The position numbers and the translations under genes are program-made. Below, piece by piece: positions 52,068 through 60,910 of a stretch of 64,000 bases of DNA (positions are counted from its first letter, which is position 1; every line of letters starts with the position of its first letter). The notes beneath the pieces are model-generated. The model made no database searches, was not told where the DNA came from, and saw only the letters and a list, made by a program, of their open reading frames with translations. Source of the DNA: Chryseobacterium piscicola (GTDB lineage: Bacteria; Bacteroidota; Bacteroidia; Flavobacteriales; Weeksellaceae); assembly GCF_900156685.1 (NCBI RefSeq), contig NZ_FTOJ01000001.1, forward strand, positions 434,001 to 498,000, given 5' to 3'.

Positions 52068-52631
52068 ATGAAATACCTCATCGTAGGATTAGGAAATAAA
52101 GGTGCAGAATACGAAAATACACGTCATAATGTAGGTTTTAAAGTTGCAGATAAAATTGCAGAAACGTTAGGATCAACTTTCAATACCACTAATTTTGGCT
52201 GGATGGCTGAAGGGAAGCATAAAGGCAGAAAGGTTTTTGTCTTAAAACCAGACACTTATATGAATCTTTCTGGGAATGCTGTAAAATATTGGATGCAAAA
52301 AGAAAATATTCCTTTAGAAAATTTATTGGTTGTAACAGACGACCTTGCTCTTCCTTTTGGAACTTTGAGATTAAAAGGAAAAGGCTCAGATGCTGGTCAT
52401 AATGGTTTAAAAAACATTATTGAAGTTCTTCAAACGCAGAACTATGCGAGATTAAGATTCGGGATCTCTGCAGAATTTTCTGAAGGTAGACAGGTAGATT
52501 ACGTGTTGGGGATATGGAATACTGAAGAATCTGAAAAAATTAGCGAAAGAATTGATAAGTTTACGAAAGCATCACTATCCTTTGTTTTTGCTGGATTAGG
52601 AAATACAATGTCTGCATTCAATGGTAAATAA
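52068..52631 (+). CDS. pth: Peptidyl-tRNA hydrolase
   Basis: Releases tRNA from peptidyl-tRNA dropped by ribosomes. The 187 residues show VGLGNKGAEYENTRHNVGF with Asn10 and the catalytic His20, the DTYMNLSG stretch with the conserved asparagine, and VVTDDLALPFG followed by GSDAGHNGLKNI. Length and motifs are typical. It is a single-gene unit between its own promoter and a strong terminator. Confidence 0.97.
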   Translation: MKYLIVGLGNKGAEYENTRHNVGFKVADKIAETLGSTFNTTNFGWMAEGKHKGRKVFVLKPDTYMNLSGNAVKYWMQKENIPLENLLVVTDDLALPFGTLRLKGKGSDAGHNGLKNIIEVLQTQNYARLRFGISAEFSEGRQVDYVLGIWNTEESEKISERIDKFTKASLSFVFAGLGNTMSAFNGK

Positions 52632-52632
52632 A

Positions 52633-52672
52633 AAAAAGACCATTTTCATTAACGAAAACGGTCTTTTTTTTT
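52633..52672 (+). terminator. Terminator of pth
   Basis: AAAAAGACC-A-TTTTC pairs with GAAAA-C-GGTCTTTTT (one internal mismatch) and is followed by a T-run. A-runs on the other side could let it also end the SulP transcript from the minus strand. Confidence 0.85.
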
Positions 52673-52714
52673 AAATTTTAATTAAGTAAGGCTATTCTCA
52701 ATTATTTAACTTCC

Positions 52715-54310
52715 CTACATCGCTCTCATGTGCGTAATGACGATATGCGAATTTTCATCAGTTTCATAATCTTTGTAAGAGGTTTTAAAGCCTAACAATT
52801 CTACTTCAATATCTTCTTCAATGGCTCTCACATTAGCAAATTCTTGTATCATTTCCAGAACATCTGTTGCAATGTAAGCTGTTTTCCTTGCGTCAAATAT
52901 GATTTTAGAATTGGGTTTAATATTCTTTAAAGTCTTTTTAATCGCTGCTTTATTCAAAAAAGATACTTCTTCTGCCAATTTCATCGTAATTTCGTCAGCA
53001 TTATGCAGTTTTTCTTTGCTTAAATAATAAGCACGTTTCATATTTCCCTGTAGAATATAGAAAATTGATATGGCTAAGCCTATTCCAACTCCTTTCAATA
53101 AATCGGTGAAAACAATAGCTACAACGGTTGCAAGAAAAGGGACGAACTGGAATTTACCCAATGCCCAGAAATGCTTGAAGGTTGCTGGCTTTGCCAAACG
53201 ATATCCAACGATAATAAGCACTGCCGCAAGTGTCGCTAACGGAATTTTGTTTAAAATCATAGGTATAGACAAAACGCAAATCAAAAGAAGAACACCATGA
53301 ATGATGGTAGAAATTTTAGAAGTAGCTCCAGAATTGGCATTAGCAGAACTTCTTACTACTACCGAGGTCATCGGAAGCCCTCCAATGAATGAGCTTACAA
53401 GATTTCCTATTCCTTGTGCTTTTAGCTCCAGATTAGTATCGGTAATTCTTTTCTGCTTATCCAAACGATCAGACGCTTCTATGCATAATAGTGTTTCTAT
53501 TGATGCTACAATGGCAATCGTTGCTCCTGCAAGCCAAACATTATAATTGGTGAATCCAGAAAAATTTGGAAACGTAATCAGGTTTTTAAAATCGTCAATA
53601 TTTTTCGGAACTGGCAAAGAAACCAGATGGTGCTTTTGAATTGCAAGATTACTTCCGGTCATTTTAAATATTTCGTTCAAAACAATTCCTACGGTAACAG
53701 CTACTAATGCACCGGGAAGTATTTTTAATCTTTTCAACATTGGGATTTTATCCCATAAAATTAAAAGTCCTACTGAAACAAGTGTAATGATAACCGCACC
53801 AAGATGTATTGCTGAAAAAGCTTCTACAAAATAGTTAAAATTAATTCCATTATCAAAAAGGGTTTCATTTCCTTCAAAATCTTTATCAAAACCTACGGCG
53901 TGAGGAATTTGTTTTAGTATAATGATAATTCCTATGGCAGCTAGCATTCCTTCAATGACGTTATTGGGGAAATAATTGGAGATACTTCCAGCTTTTATAA
54001 ATCCTAAAACAAGCTGAATTAAACCTGCAATAATACCTGCGCAGAGAAAAAGGTCAAAAGCGCCAAGATCGGTTATTGCATTAAGGACAATGGTGGTGAG
54101 CCCGGCTGCGGGTCCGGAAACGGATATGTTTGAATTACTCATTAAACCGATTACAATACCGCCTACGATACCTGCAATCACTCCGGAAAGGGCTGGAGCT
54201 CCAGATGCTGATGCAATGCCCAAACATAAAGGCAAAGCAACGAGGAATACTACTAAACCTGAAGGCAGGTTTTCTTTGATCCCTCCCATTAAAGTTTTAC
54301 TTTTTTTCAT
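52715..54310 (-). CDS. SulP family inorganic anion transporter
   Basis: A 531-residue SLC26/SulP transporter with 10-14 membrane helices. An N-terminal LPSGLVVFLVALPLCLGIA, SGPAAGLTTIV in the substrate region and GLPMTSVVVRSSANANSGA follow the family pattern. The C-terminal cytoplasmic STAS domain starts at about 430. SulP proteins move sulfate, bicarbonate or other anions. The beta-carbonic anhydrase upstream in the same operon favours bicarbonate, as in BicA-like systems (inference). Confidence 0.92.
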   Translation of the reverse strand: MKKSKTLMGGIKENLPSGLVVFLVALPLCLGIASASGAPALSGVIAGIVGGIVIGLMSNSNISVSGPAAGLTTIVLNAITDLGAFDLFLCAGIIAGLIQLVLGFIKAGSISNYFPNNVIEGMLAAIGIIIILKQIPHAVGFDKDFEGNETLFDNGINFNYFVEAFSAIHLGAVIITLVSVGLLILWDKIPMLKRLKILPGALVAVTVGIVLNEIFKMTGSNLAIQKHHLVSLPVPKNIDDFKNLITFPNFSGFTNYNVWLAGATIAIVASIETLLCIEASDRLDKQKRITDTNLELKAQGIGNLVSSFIGGLPMTSVVVRSSANANSGATSKISTIIHGVLLLICVLSIPMILNKIPLATLAAVLIIVGYRLAKPATFKHFWALGKFQFVPFLATVVAIVFTDLLKGVGIGLAISIFYILQGNMKRAYYLSKEKLHNADEITMKLAEEVSFLNKAAIKKTLKNIKPNSKIIFDARKTAYIATDVLEMIQEFANVRAIEEDIEVELLGFKTSYKDYETDENSHIVITHMRAM

Positions 54311-54387
54311 GACCGAAAAAATTATTTTTTTTGAAAATGCTGATAAATGTTGAATGCCGATTTAGTATAAAACGGCAGTATAAAAGG

Positions 54388-54419
54388 AAAAGCAGTGTGT
54401 TAATTTAATAATACACTGC
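54388..54419 (-). terminator. Possible attenuating hairpin between the small gene and the SulP gene
   Basis: On the minus strand GCAGTGT pairs with ACACTGC around an AT-rich loop that can pair further, followed by TTTT. It lies just after the stop of the 100-residue gene and could reduce read-through into the SulP gene. Confidence 0.5.
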
Positions 54420-54427
54420 AAATTTAT

Positions 54428-54730
54428 CTAGGCTTCCGGAGGGGGAGAAAATAGGTTCAGGTAAGGCGACAGATGACAACGGTCATCAGTCTGTACAAAA
54501 GAGCTTGCTTCCACGTCAGGCTCAAAAAACTTTAAATAGTCATACACATTCAAAGTTTTTGGAAGTGTCTTTTCTACAACAGATAAGAAAGAGGAATAAG
54601 GAGAATGATTTTCTTCTTCGTTCAGCACTATATTGGTCTTTACCAATTCCCATCCCAACACTGTAGCAATACTAGGTAATGCTGTAAAGTTGAGGACGAA
54701 TAATAAAGTAATAATGCTCCAGATTTTCAT
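54428..54730 (-). CDS. Small exported protein between carbonic anhydrase and SulP genes
   Basis: A 100-residue protein with an N-terminal hydrophobic segment (about 4-22, signal or anchor) and a polar body. The C-terminus CHLSPYLNLFSPPPEA looks like a short conserved motif. I recognise no domain. It lies 20 bases downstream of the carbonic anhydrase gene and upstream of the SulP gene on the same strand, so it is probably co-transcribed. It may be an accessory factor of anion transport, but that rests on position only. Confidence 0.7.
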   Translation of the reverse strand: MKIWSIITLLFVLNFTALPSIATVLGWELVKTNIVLNEEENHSPYSSFLSVVEKTLPKTLNVYDYLKFFEPDVEASSFVQTDDRCHLSPYLNLFSPPPEA

Positions 54731-54750
54731 TTTTCCAAATCTCTTTTAGA

Positions 54751-55413
54751 CTATCTTCTAGTCATGGTCCATTTGTCTTCGCTAAGATTATAAATCTTTT
54801 GGATGTCTTTCAATTCTTTTTCGAAATCGATTTCAAGATCAATAATTTTTCCGCTTCTCATGTCGAAAACCCATCCATGTACAATAGGATACTCTTCTGC
54901 GATGTATCTTTCTTGTACGCATGCCATTTTGATAACATTAATGCACTGCTCAAGTACATTCAATTCTACCAATCTGTCATAACGCTTGTCTGCATCCTCG
55001 ATACCGTCAAGCTCTGCTTGATGTATTCTGTATACATCACGAATGTTTCTTAACCATGGATTAAGGATTCCTAAATCCTGAGGAGTCATAGCTGCTTTCA
55101 CACCGCCACAATTGTAATGCCCGCATACAACAATGTGCTTTACTTTCAAATGAGATACAGCGTATTCTACTACAGAAGCTGCACTCATATCTAGCGCGTT
55201 CACTACATTGGCAATGTTTCTGTGTACAAAAACTTCCCCTGGTTTAGCACCCATCAATTCTTCAGCTGTTGCTCTACTGTCTGAACATCCGATGTAAAGA
55301 TACTCCGGTGTCTGACTTTTTGCTAATTCACTGAAAAAATCTGGGTTGTCTCCTAATTTAGACTCTACCCACTTTCTGTTGTTTTCGAAAATAACTTCGT
55401 ACGAATTTGACAT
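54751..55413 (-). CDS. can: Beta-class carbonic anhydrase
   Basis: Interconverts carbon dioxide and bicarbonate in the cytoplasm. The 220 residues show all zinc ligands and the catalytic dyad of the beta class: Cys43, Asp45 and Arg47 in GCSDSRAT, then His99 and Cys102 in CGHYNCGG. An HRNIANVV stretch and NPWLRNIRDV are also typical. It heads the operon with the small exported protein and the SulP transporter, linking hydration of CO2 to bicarbonate movement. Confidence 0.96.
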   Translation of the reverse strand: MSNSYEVIFENNRKWVESKLGDNPDFFSELAKSQTPEYLYIGCSDSRATAEELMGAKPGEVFVHRNIANVVNALDMSAASVVEYAVSHLKVKHIVVCGHYNCGGVKAAMTPQDLGILNPWLRNIRDVYRIHQAELDGIEDADKRYDRLVELNVLEQCINVIKMACVQERYIAEEYPIVHGWVFDMRSGKIIDLEIDFEKELKDIQKIYNLSEDKWTMTRR

Positions 55414-55657
55414 AAAAATAATATTTAAAGGTTATAATTATTGTTTCTCGTTTAAATTATTTTCTATTTCAATAGTCTATATCAATAATTATGCAAAAAT
55501 ATAATTTTTGATGAATTCTAAATTTTTTTTAACATTGTTTAATATTTATCTTCCTGGTAGCAATGAGTAATCCGGTGCAGAAATTTTGAATTTCTTGGTG
55601 AAGTTTACGCCATTGTATATCTTAAAAACGGTTAATTATTATAAACGTTTCGTTAAA

Positions 55658-56215
55658 TTATACAAGATTATTAATGTACCCAAAGGTTGCCTCTTCATTA
55701 GGGTAAATTTTTGCAGGATTGCCAACTACCAAAGAGTTTTCTGGGATATCAAAATTTACATAAGCATTGGGTGCTACCAAAACATTGTTTCCAATTTTAA
55801 TATTCCCTACCAAAACAGCGTTGGGACCAATCCAAACTTGATCTCCAATTTCCGGATAGCCTTCGTTCTTGCCTCTGTTTTGCTGACCAATGGTTACACC
55901 TTGTGCAATATTGCAGTTTTTACCAATTTTTGCTTTTGGGTTGATGACCAAGCTTCCCCAGTGTCCCAAGTATAAACCTTCGCCAATTTCTGTTTCAGGA
56001 TAAATTTGAAAGCCATATTTAATTTGAAAATGCCTCAAAACAATACGCCACCAAAGTCCTAAAATTGGGGTTTTTCTATATTGTTGTGTTTTCCTCAAAA
56101 TATAAATAAAATGAAGATTAGGATTTACACATTTCATCCAAATATTGATTACCGAAAGCCACTTTCCGCTCTCACGGTAAAAGTCTTTCTGTATTGTAGA
56201 ATAACGTTCTGCCAT
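55658..56215 (-). CDS. Serine O-acetyltransferase-like hexapeptide acyltransferase
   Basis: A 185-residue left-handed beta-helix protein. An N-terminal helical part is followed by hexapeptide turns from about residue 78 (TEIGEGLYLGHWGSLVI, IGKNCNIAQGVTIG, GNNVLVAPNAYVN) and a VVGNPAKI tail. It resembles cysE-type serine acetyltransferases, but the polysaccharide locus suggests a sugar O-acetyltransferase instead. The start is the ATG at 56215, since the longer frame would need TTG. A -7 box in the 44-base spacer gives it its own promoter although it follows the glycosyltransferase operon. Confidence 0.85.
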   Translation of the reverse strand: MAERYSTIQKDFYRESGKWLSVINIWMKCVNPNLHFIYILRKTQQYRKTPILGLWWRIVLRHFQIKYGFQIYPETEIGEGLYLGHWGSLVINPKAKIGKNCNIAQGVTIGQQNRGKNEGYPEIGDQVWIGPNAVLVGNIKIGNNVLVAPNAYVNFDIPENSLVVGNPAKIYPNEEATFGYINNLV

Positions 56216-56218
56216 ACA

Positions 56219-56226
56219 CAAAAATA
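56219..56226 (-). promoter_or_regulatory. -7 box of the hexapeptide acyltransferase gene, probably leaderless
   Basis: TATTTTTG on the minus strand, followed by TGT and the ATG at 56215. Confidence 0.5.
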
Positions 56227-56259
56227 AAAGTTCTGTTATATTCTAAATTTAAGAATTTT

Positions 56260-57411
56260 TTAAAGATCATCAAGCACTGCCATTATTTTTTCTACTGATT
56301 TTTCTAAACTGAAAGGCATTTCAGCGTTTTCAAGTTGTGAACTATAAGGCTGGAAAAAAGTTTGATCTGTAATTGCTTTTTTTATTCCGTTGTAAATTCC
56401 TTCTTCTGAATTTTCTACAATTAAGCCAAAATCACCGTCTTTTAACATTTCCCGAACGCCAGAAACATCAGTAGCGATGATTTTTTTCTTTAAAGTAATT
56501 GCTTCAAACAAAACCGTGGGGAAACCTTCATATCTAGAACTTAAAATATAAAAATCTGCATTTTTAAAATAAGGATAAGGATTGTCTGTGAAACCCAGCA
56601 TTGTCGCTGTTTCATCGACTCCCAATTCGGTTTTCAAGTTTTTAATGTTTTCAAAATCATATCCATCGCCAACGATTAAAATTTTATGCTGAAAACCTTC
56701 ATCCAGCAGTTTTTTGTGAACTTTCAAAAGTCTATCAAATCCTTTTTGCGGAAAAACGGTTCCTACAGAAACAAAAGTGGGGATTTTTGCCTCAAAAACA
56801 TATCTTTCAACTGGCTTTTCTGCTTTGGTTAAAATTTCTTCCGTGTCTAAAGGATTATAAATTCGGATTATTTTATTTTTTTGACTATCGTTTTTAGCTA
56901 AACTCTTAAAAAGTTTCTCAATTTTTTCTGAAATAACCAAAATCTTATCGAAACCAAAAAACTTTTTAATTTCCTCATCAGAATAACCTTTTACTTGGGA
57001 AAGGTCATTGTGGATCCAGACTATTTTTTTAGATGATTGTAAGGGAGAATTTAATATTTCGTCTCGCATTCCGTGAATTGCGGCAAACTCAATATCATAT
57101 TTTTTATTTTGAAGTTTTCCTTTATAAAGTAATTTTGGGAATTTATATAAAAGGTTTTGATAAACGACTCTATAAGCCTTTTTGGGAATATCCTGAATTC
57201 TGTTGGTAGTAATCATTTCTCCCTTGTTTAGATAAATGATGTTGATCCATTGAGGTACTTCAGCCAAATATTTACCGGAATATAAATTTAAAAGCAAGTC
57301 AATCTCATATCTATCGGGTGGAATATTTTTGAGAAACGTTACCAATACTTTTTCCGCACCGCCATGTCGCAATGAGCCAATTCTGATGAGTATTTTTTTC
57401 TTTTTTGCCAT
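56260..57411 (-). CDS. Glycosyltransferase family 4 protein
   Basis: A 383-residue GT-B fold enzyme. The N-terminal acceptor domain begins IRIGSLRHGGAEKVLV. The C-terminal nucleotide-sugar domain starts with PTFVSVGTVFPQKGFDRLL and carries the retaining EX7E-type motif in LSSRYEGFPTVLFEAI. It probably adds a sugar to a surface polysaccharide or lipooligosaccharide core. Its ATG follows directly on the TAA of the upstream acyltransferase gene, and the operon continues upstream with another GT4. Confidence 0.92.
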   Translation of the reverse strand: MAKKKKILIRIGSLRHGGAEKVLVTFLKNIPPDRYEIDLLLNLYSGKYLAEVPQWINIIYLNKGEMITTNRIQDIPKKAYRVVYQNLLYKFPKLLYKGKLQNKKYDIEFAAIHGMRDEILNSPLQSSKKIVWIHNDLSQVKGYSDEEIKKFFGFDKILVISEKIEKLFKSLAKNDSQKNKIIRIYNPLDTEEILTKAEKPVERYVFEAKIPTFVSVGTVFPQKGFDRLLKVHKKLLDEGFQHKILIVGDGYDFENIKNLKTELGVDETATMLGFTDNPYPYFKNADFYILSSRYEGFPTVLFEAITLKKKIIATDVSGVREMLKDGDFGLIVENSEEGIYNGIKKAITDQTFFQPYSSQLENAEMPFSLEKSVEKIMAVLDDL

Positions 57412-57975
57412 TTATTTTTTAACAGGTTTGTAAATGTGAGGCAAGTTTTTTTTGATGTAATCGTCTAGTTTATGTCTTGTTGGTTCTAGTTCTCTAGGAT
57501 ACATTATGTTGTTTTCCAGGGCTTTGTCTCCGTATTCTTCAATGGTGCAAATGAATTTTGCGGGAACGCCTGCATACACGGAATTGTCTGGCATAGATGA
57601 ATTTAAAACGGATCCTGCGCCCAGAATACAATTGTTTCCCATACTAGAACCCGGTAAAAACGTACAATTATTTCCTACAAAACAGTTTTCGCCCAATTTA
57701 ATTCTGCCAAAATTTCGTGCGTCTTCATATTTTTCTAAGTTTCTGATGACGTACATTGCCCCGTCATGGTTGATGAATGTGCAGCCAGCAGTAATTTTCG
57801 TACGATCCCCGATTTCTATTAAATAAGGTTCAGATCCGAAAGCGGGAGCTTCAATAAATATAACGTTTTTACCCACCTTCATGCCTCTGGCTTTACAAAT
57901 TTCAATGTAGGATTTGCTGTAAAGGTGTTGCCAAAATGTATGGATTTTGAGGATAATTCGGTAAAATAAATTCAT
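57412..57975 (-). CDS. Hexapeptide-repeat acyltransferase
   Basis: A 187-residue left-handed beta-helix protein. Hexapeptide turns run from about residue 34 to 145 (VGKNVIFIEAPAFG, IKLGENCFVGNNCTFLPG, GNNCILGAGSVL) and end in VYAGVPAKFI, the hallmark of O-acetyltransferases using acetyl-CoA. It lies between two GT4 genes with no spacing downstream and 6 bases upstream, so it probably O-acetylates a sugar of the same polymer. The start is ATG 57975; the longer frame needs TTG. Confidence 0.9.
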   Translation of the reverse strand: MNLFYRIILKIHTFWQHLYSKSYIEICKARGMKVGKNVIFIEAPAFGSEPYLIEIGDRTKITAGCTFINHDGAMYVIRNLEKYEDARNFGRIKLGENCFVGNNCTFLPGSSMGNNCILGAGSVLNSSMPDNSVYAGVPAKFICTIEEYGDKALENNIMYPRELEPTRHKLDDYIKKNLPHIYKPVKK

Positions 57976-57981
57976 CAAAGG

Positions 57982-59142
57982 TTATTTTTGTGCTAATTTA
58001 AGAATGATATTTTCAACGGCATCAAAAATTTTCTGATTGTCGAATTGTTTTTCAATATCAGTTAAATTTTCTTTTATTTTCTCTACATATTTGGGTTCCG
58101 TCATGAATTTTTTCATCGCATCATACATTTCTTCAACCTCATAATTCACGAGGAAGCCTGTTTTGTCATGGGTAATCATTTCGGGAATTCCTCCAACGTT
58201 GGTTGAGATAATAGGTTTTTGTAAAATCAAAGAATCGGCGATGATTAAAGGCCAGCTTTCAGATTCGGATGGTAGGATAAAAAAATCTGCATTCTTCACA
58301 TAAGGATAGGGGTTTAGTAAGGATCCTAAAAGCTGAAAACTATCTGTTACGCCCAATTCTTGAGCTTGTTTTTTAAGGTTTGTTTTTTCTTCGCCATCTC
58401 CAATGATGATAATTTGATGATCAAAACCAGCTTTTAAAAGTTGGGCATGGGCTTCCATTAATTTATGAAAGCCTTTTCTGCTGTGAAGCCTTCCTACGGA
58501 AACAAAAATCGGTTTTTCTGGAAATTGCGGGACGAATTCTTTGGATTTTTTCTTTAATTCTTCAATGGGAATAGCATTTCTGATAACTTGATTTTCAGGA
58601 ATTTTAATAGTGGGATATGTTTCAATGAGAATATCTTTCGTTTGCTGAGATCCGAAAATGAAATAATCAAACTGCGGAATTTGCTTCAATATCTCTGGAA
58701 CGAGTGGCTGAAGTTTTGGCAAAGTAATATCTGAATGAAACCAGCCTATTTTCTTAGAATTTTTGTTAGATGAATTTAAAACTGAAGAAAATGTGGCGTA
58801 AGTGGGAGCAATCTCTACATCAAATTGGTCTTTTAAGACAGCATCTGCAATTTTTGGGTTTTTTTGTGCTTTATCTAGTTTAAGTTTTCTTTTCGCAAGT
58901 TGCAATTTTTGAATAAGGGAATTTTTTGAAAAATCTTCTTTCCCACTTGCAATACTTACTTTTTTTACATGAGGCGGAATCTCATTTCGCAAATCCCCTT
59001 GATTGATATTAAGGCAAATCGTCATATCAAATTTTTCTCTGTCGAGGCCATTCAGCATACTGAGTATCACTTTTTCTACACCACCCATTTCCATGGAACG
59101 CTGTCTGAAAAGTACTTTTAATTTTTTATTTTCTTTCATCAT
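57982..59142 (-). CDS. Glycosyltransferase family 4 protein
   Basis: A 386-residue GT-B fold enzyme paralogous to the one at 56260. The N-terminus has RSMEMGGVEKVILS, the C-terminal donor domain has PIFVSVGRLHSRKGFHKLM and the catalytic loop is LPSESESWPLIIADS. Two successive ATGs (59142 and 59139) could both serve. It lies 8 bases after the upstream GT2 gene and 6 before the acyltransferase gene, in the core of the polysaccharide operon. Confidence 0.92.
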   Translation of the reverse strand: MMKENKKLKVLFRQRSMEMGGVEKVILSMLNGLDREKFDMTICLNINQGDLRNEIPPHVKKVSIASGKEDFSKNSLIQKLQLAKRKLKLDKAQKNPKIADAVLKDQFDVEIAPTYATFSSVLNSSNKNSKKIGWFHSDITLPKLQPLVPEILKQIPQFDYFIFGSQQTKDILIETYPTIKIPENQVIRNAIPIEELKKKSKEFVPQFPEKPIFVSVGRLHSRKGFHKLMEAHAQLLKAGFDHQIIIIGDGEEKTNLKKQAQELGVTDSFQLLGSLLNPYPYVKNADFFILPSESESWPLIIADSLILQKPIISTNVGGIPEMITHDKTGFLVNYEVEEMYDAMKKFMTEPKYVEKIKENLTDIEKQFDNQKIFDAVENIILKLAQK

Positions 59143-59150
59143 GTTAAAAA

Positions 59151-59978
59151 TTATTGCATCAAGATTTTCAGTTTCTTCAAAATTCGGTATGATATTGAGT
59201 TTTGATATTCCAAAAGAGAATAGATTTCTTTCGGGTTATTGTATTCTGAAGGAATTTTTTTACCGTTAATGGTTTTTAAGCCCCGTCTTTTCATCGTGTT
59301 AAAAATCACTCTTGCGAAATATTCTCTTGATTTTGGAAGGTTTTCATTCTGTGAAATCCCTCCGGAATGTGCTCTATAAAGATAGTTTGGCTCATTAATA
59401 TATTTTACTTTCCCTTTTTCATACATTTTGAGGTAAAGGTCTTGGTCTTCGGCGATTCTCATTTCAGAATTCATCTTTTCGGTTTGCTCGTAAATGTTTT
59501 TTCTGAAACATACAAAGTGAACGATATGCACAGGGCAATTGAAGAAAAAGGGGTCGTTATTGATGACCTGCATTCCCGATTTGAATTGCTCAACGGGCTT
59601 TAAATATTCATCACATTTCATAAAGCTTGAATAGGTAAGAACGGTCTGTTGATCTTTAATAAAAACATCCATAGCAGATTGCAACGCATTCGGTGTAATG
59701 GCGTCATCGGGATCTACAAAACCGCAGATATTACCATTGGCTAGCTCAATAAGTTTGCTTTTTGTAATGCCTACACCCGAGTTTTTATCATTTTTGTAAA
59801 TTTTAAAACGGATATCATCCTTTATTAAGGCCGAAATTACCTCTAAAGAATTGTCTGTTGAAGCATCGTCTAAAATTACGGCTTCCCATTCTGTAAAAGA
59901 CTGAGCTATAATAGAATGGTAACAATCTTTAAAGAATTTTCCGTTGTTATAATTGGCAATCAGGATCGAAAACTTCAT
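59151..59978 (-). CDS. Glycosyltransferase family 2 protein
   Basis: A 275-residue GT-A fold enzyme. Family signatures are ILIANYNNGKFF at the N-terminus, LDDASTDNS with the nucleotide-binding aspartates, the DxD-like FVDPDDAIT near 92 and RIAEDQDLYLKMY near 190. It is the first gene of the minus-strand operon and has a -7 box 35 bases before its ATG. It is divergent from the methyltransferase gene. Confidence 0.93.
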   Translation of the reverse strand: MKFSILIANYNNGKFFKDCYHSIIAQSFTEWEAVILDDASTDNSLEVISALIKDDIRFKIYKNDKNSGVGITKSKLIELANGNICGFVDPDDAITPNALQSAMDVFIKDQQTVLTYSSFMKCDEYLKPVEQFKSGMQVINNDPFFFNCPVHIVHFVCFRKNIYEQTEKMNSEMRIAEDQDLYLKMYEKGKVKYINEPNYLYRAHSGGISQNENLPKSREYFARVIFNTMKRRGLKTINGKKIPSEYNNPKEIYSLLEYQNSISYRILKKLKILMQ

Positions 59979-60013
59979 GATGAGGGAGGCGTCTTTGTAT
60001 TAATAAATTTTCA

Positions 60014-60021
60014 CAAAGATA
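60014..60021 (-). promoter_or_regulatory. -7 box of the minus-strand polysaccharide operon
   Basis: TATCTTTG on the minus strand, 35 bases before the GT2 ATG at 59978. Confidence 0.6.
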
Positions 60022-60050
60022 AATATTCTGCTCAATCTGATAAAAATCTT

Positions 60051-60058
60051 TATTTTTG
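60051..60058 (+). promoter_or_regulatory. -7 box of the methyltransferase gene
   Basis: TATTTTTG, 19 bases before the GTG at 60078. It supports that start over any upstream one. Confidence 0.6.
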
Positions 60059-60077
60059 CAGGATTAATAATAACACT

Positions 60078-60848
60078 GTGAGCGAAATAACCCGAATTCT
60101 CAAAACTTTTATAGGCTATCTAAAACGTCCGGATCTATATCCTGAATTAGGTAGAAAAATCATCAAAAATATTTTCAACAGAAATAGCGCCTTTAAGGGA
60201 AAAGAGAAAACCAATCTTTGGGCTTCGGAAATTGCGATTAGCCAGAAAAATGCTTTGAAAAAATTGTTTCATATTGATTTTAAGGAATTTTCTGAACTAT
60301 ATCCTAAAGAATTTAAAAAGGCACTGGATACCCAAAATGCTTGCCCTATAAAAATGGGTGGAGCAGGAGCTTTGGAGCTTTTATATAACGCTTGCGAATT
60401 TACCCAAGCAAAGGTCGTTATAGAAACCGGTGTTGCTTACGGTTGGAGTTCCTTGGCAACGCTTACTTCTTTACAAAAAAGAAATGGCACTTTATACAGT
60501 TCAGATATGCCTTATTTAGGCCAAAATGGTGATCAGTATGTGGGATGTGTAGTTCCGGAAGATTTAAGGTCTTATTGGAAACTTTTCCGTCATGCAGATC
60601 GTGAATCTTTGCCAAAAATTCTAAAAGAAAGTGGTGATATAGATGTAGTACATTATGATTCAGACAAATCTTATGAAGGAATGAAGTGGGCTTATGAAAC
60701 GCTTTATCCCAGATTAAGAAAAGGCGGCGTTTTTATTTCTGACGACATTAATGACAATTCTGCTTTTCAGGATTTTTGTGAACAAGAGAAAATAGTTCCC
60801 ACGGTGGTGGAATTTGAAGGAAAATTTGTGGGGGTTTTTGTAAAGTAA
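60078..60848 (+). CDS. Class I SAM-dependent methyltransferase
   Basis: A 256-residue protein with a Rossmann-type methyltransferase domain: VVIETGVAYGWSSLATL (motif I), LYSSDMPY, DIDVVHYDSDKSYEGM and the GGVFISDDI strand. This arrangement matches the group found in surface-glycan clusters. I chose GTG at 60078 because it follows a -7 box. The open frame further up runs over the divergent GT2 gene and the promoter. The substrate is probably a sugar or a glycan end. The GT2 gene at 60911 follows after 62 bases. Confidence 0.8.
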   Translation: MSEITRILKTFIGYLKRPDLYPELGRKIIKNIFNRNSAFKGKEKTNLWASEIAISQKNALKKLFHIDFKEFSELYPKEFKKALDTQNACPIKMGGAGALELLYNACEFTQAKVVIETGVAYGWSSLATLTSLQKRNGTLYSSDMPYLGQNGDQYVGCVVPEDLRSYWKLFRHADRESLPKILKESGDIDVVHYDSDKSYEGMKWAYETLYPRLRKGGVFISDDINDNSAFQDFCEQEKIVPTVVEFEGKFVGVFVK

Positions 60849-60910
60849 AACTTTGCTTGTTTATTTAAAACCAATATTTTAAAGTATTTTAGAAAAAGAA
60901 ATTGTTTAGT

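Noticed and set aside
59916-60077. Longer N-terminus for the methyltransferase
   Set aside because: The upstream part of the frame overlaps the divergent GT2 coding region and both promoters. It reads as shadow sequence, and a -7 box sits just before GTG 60078.
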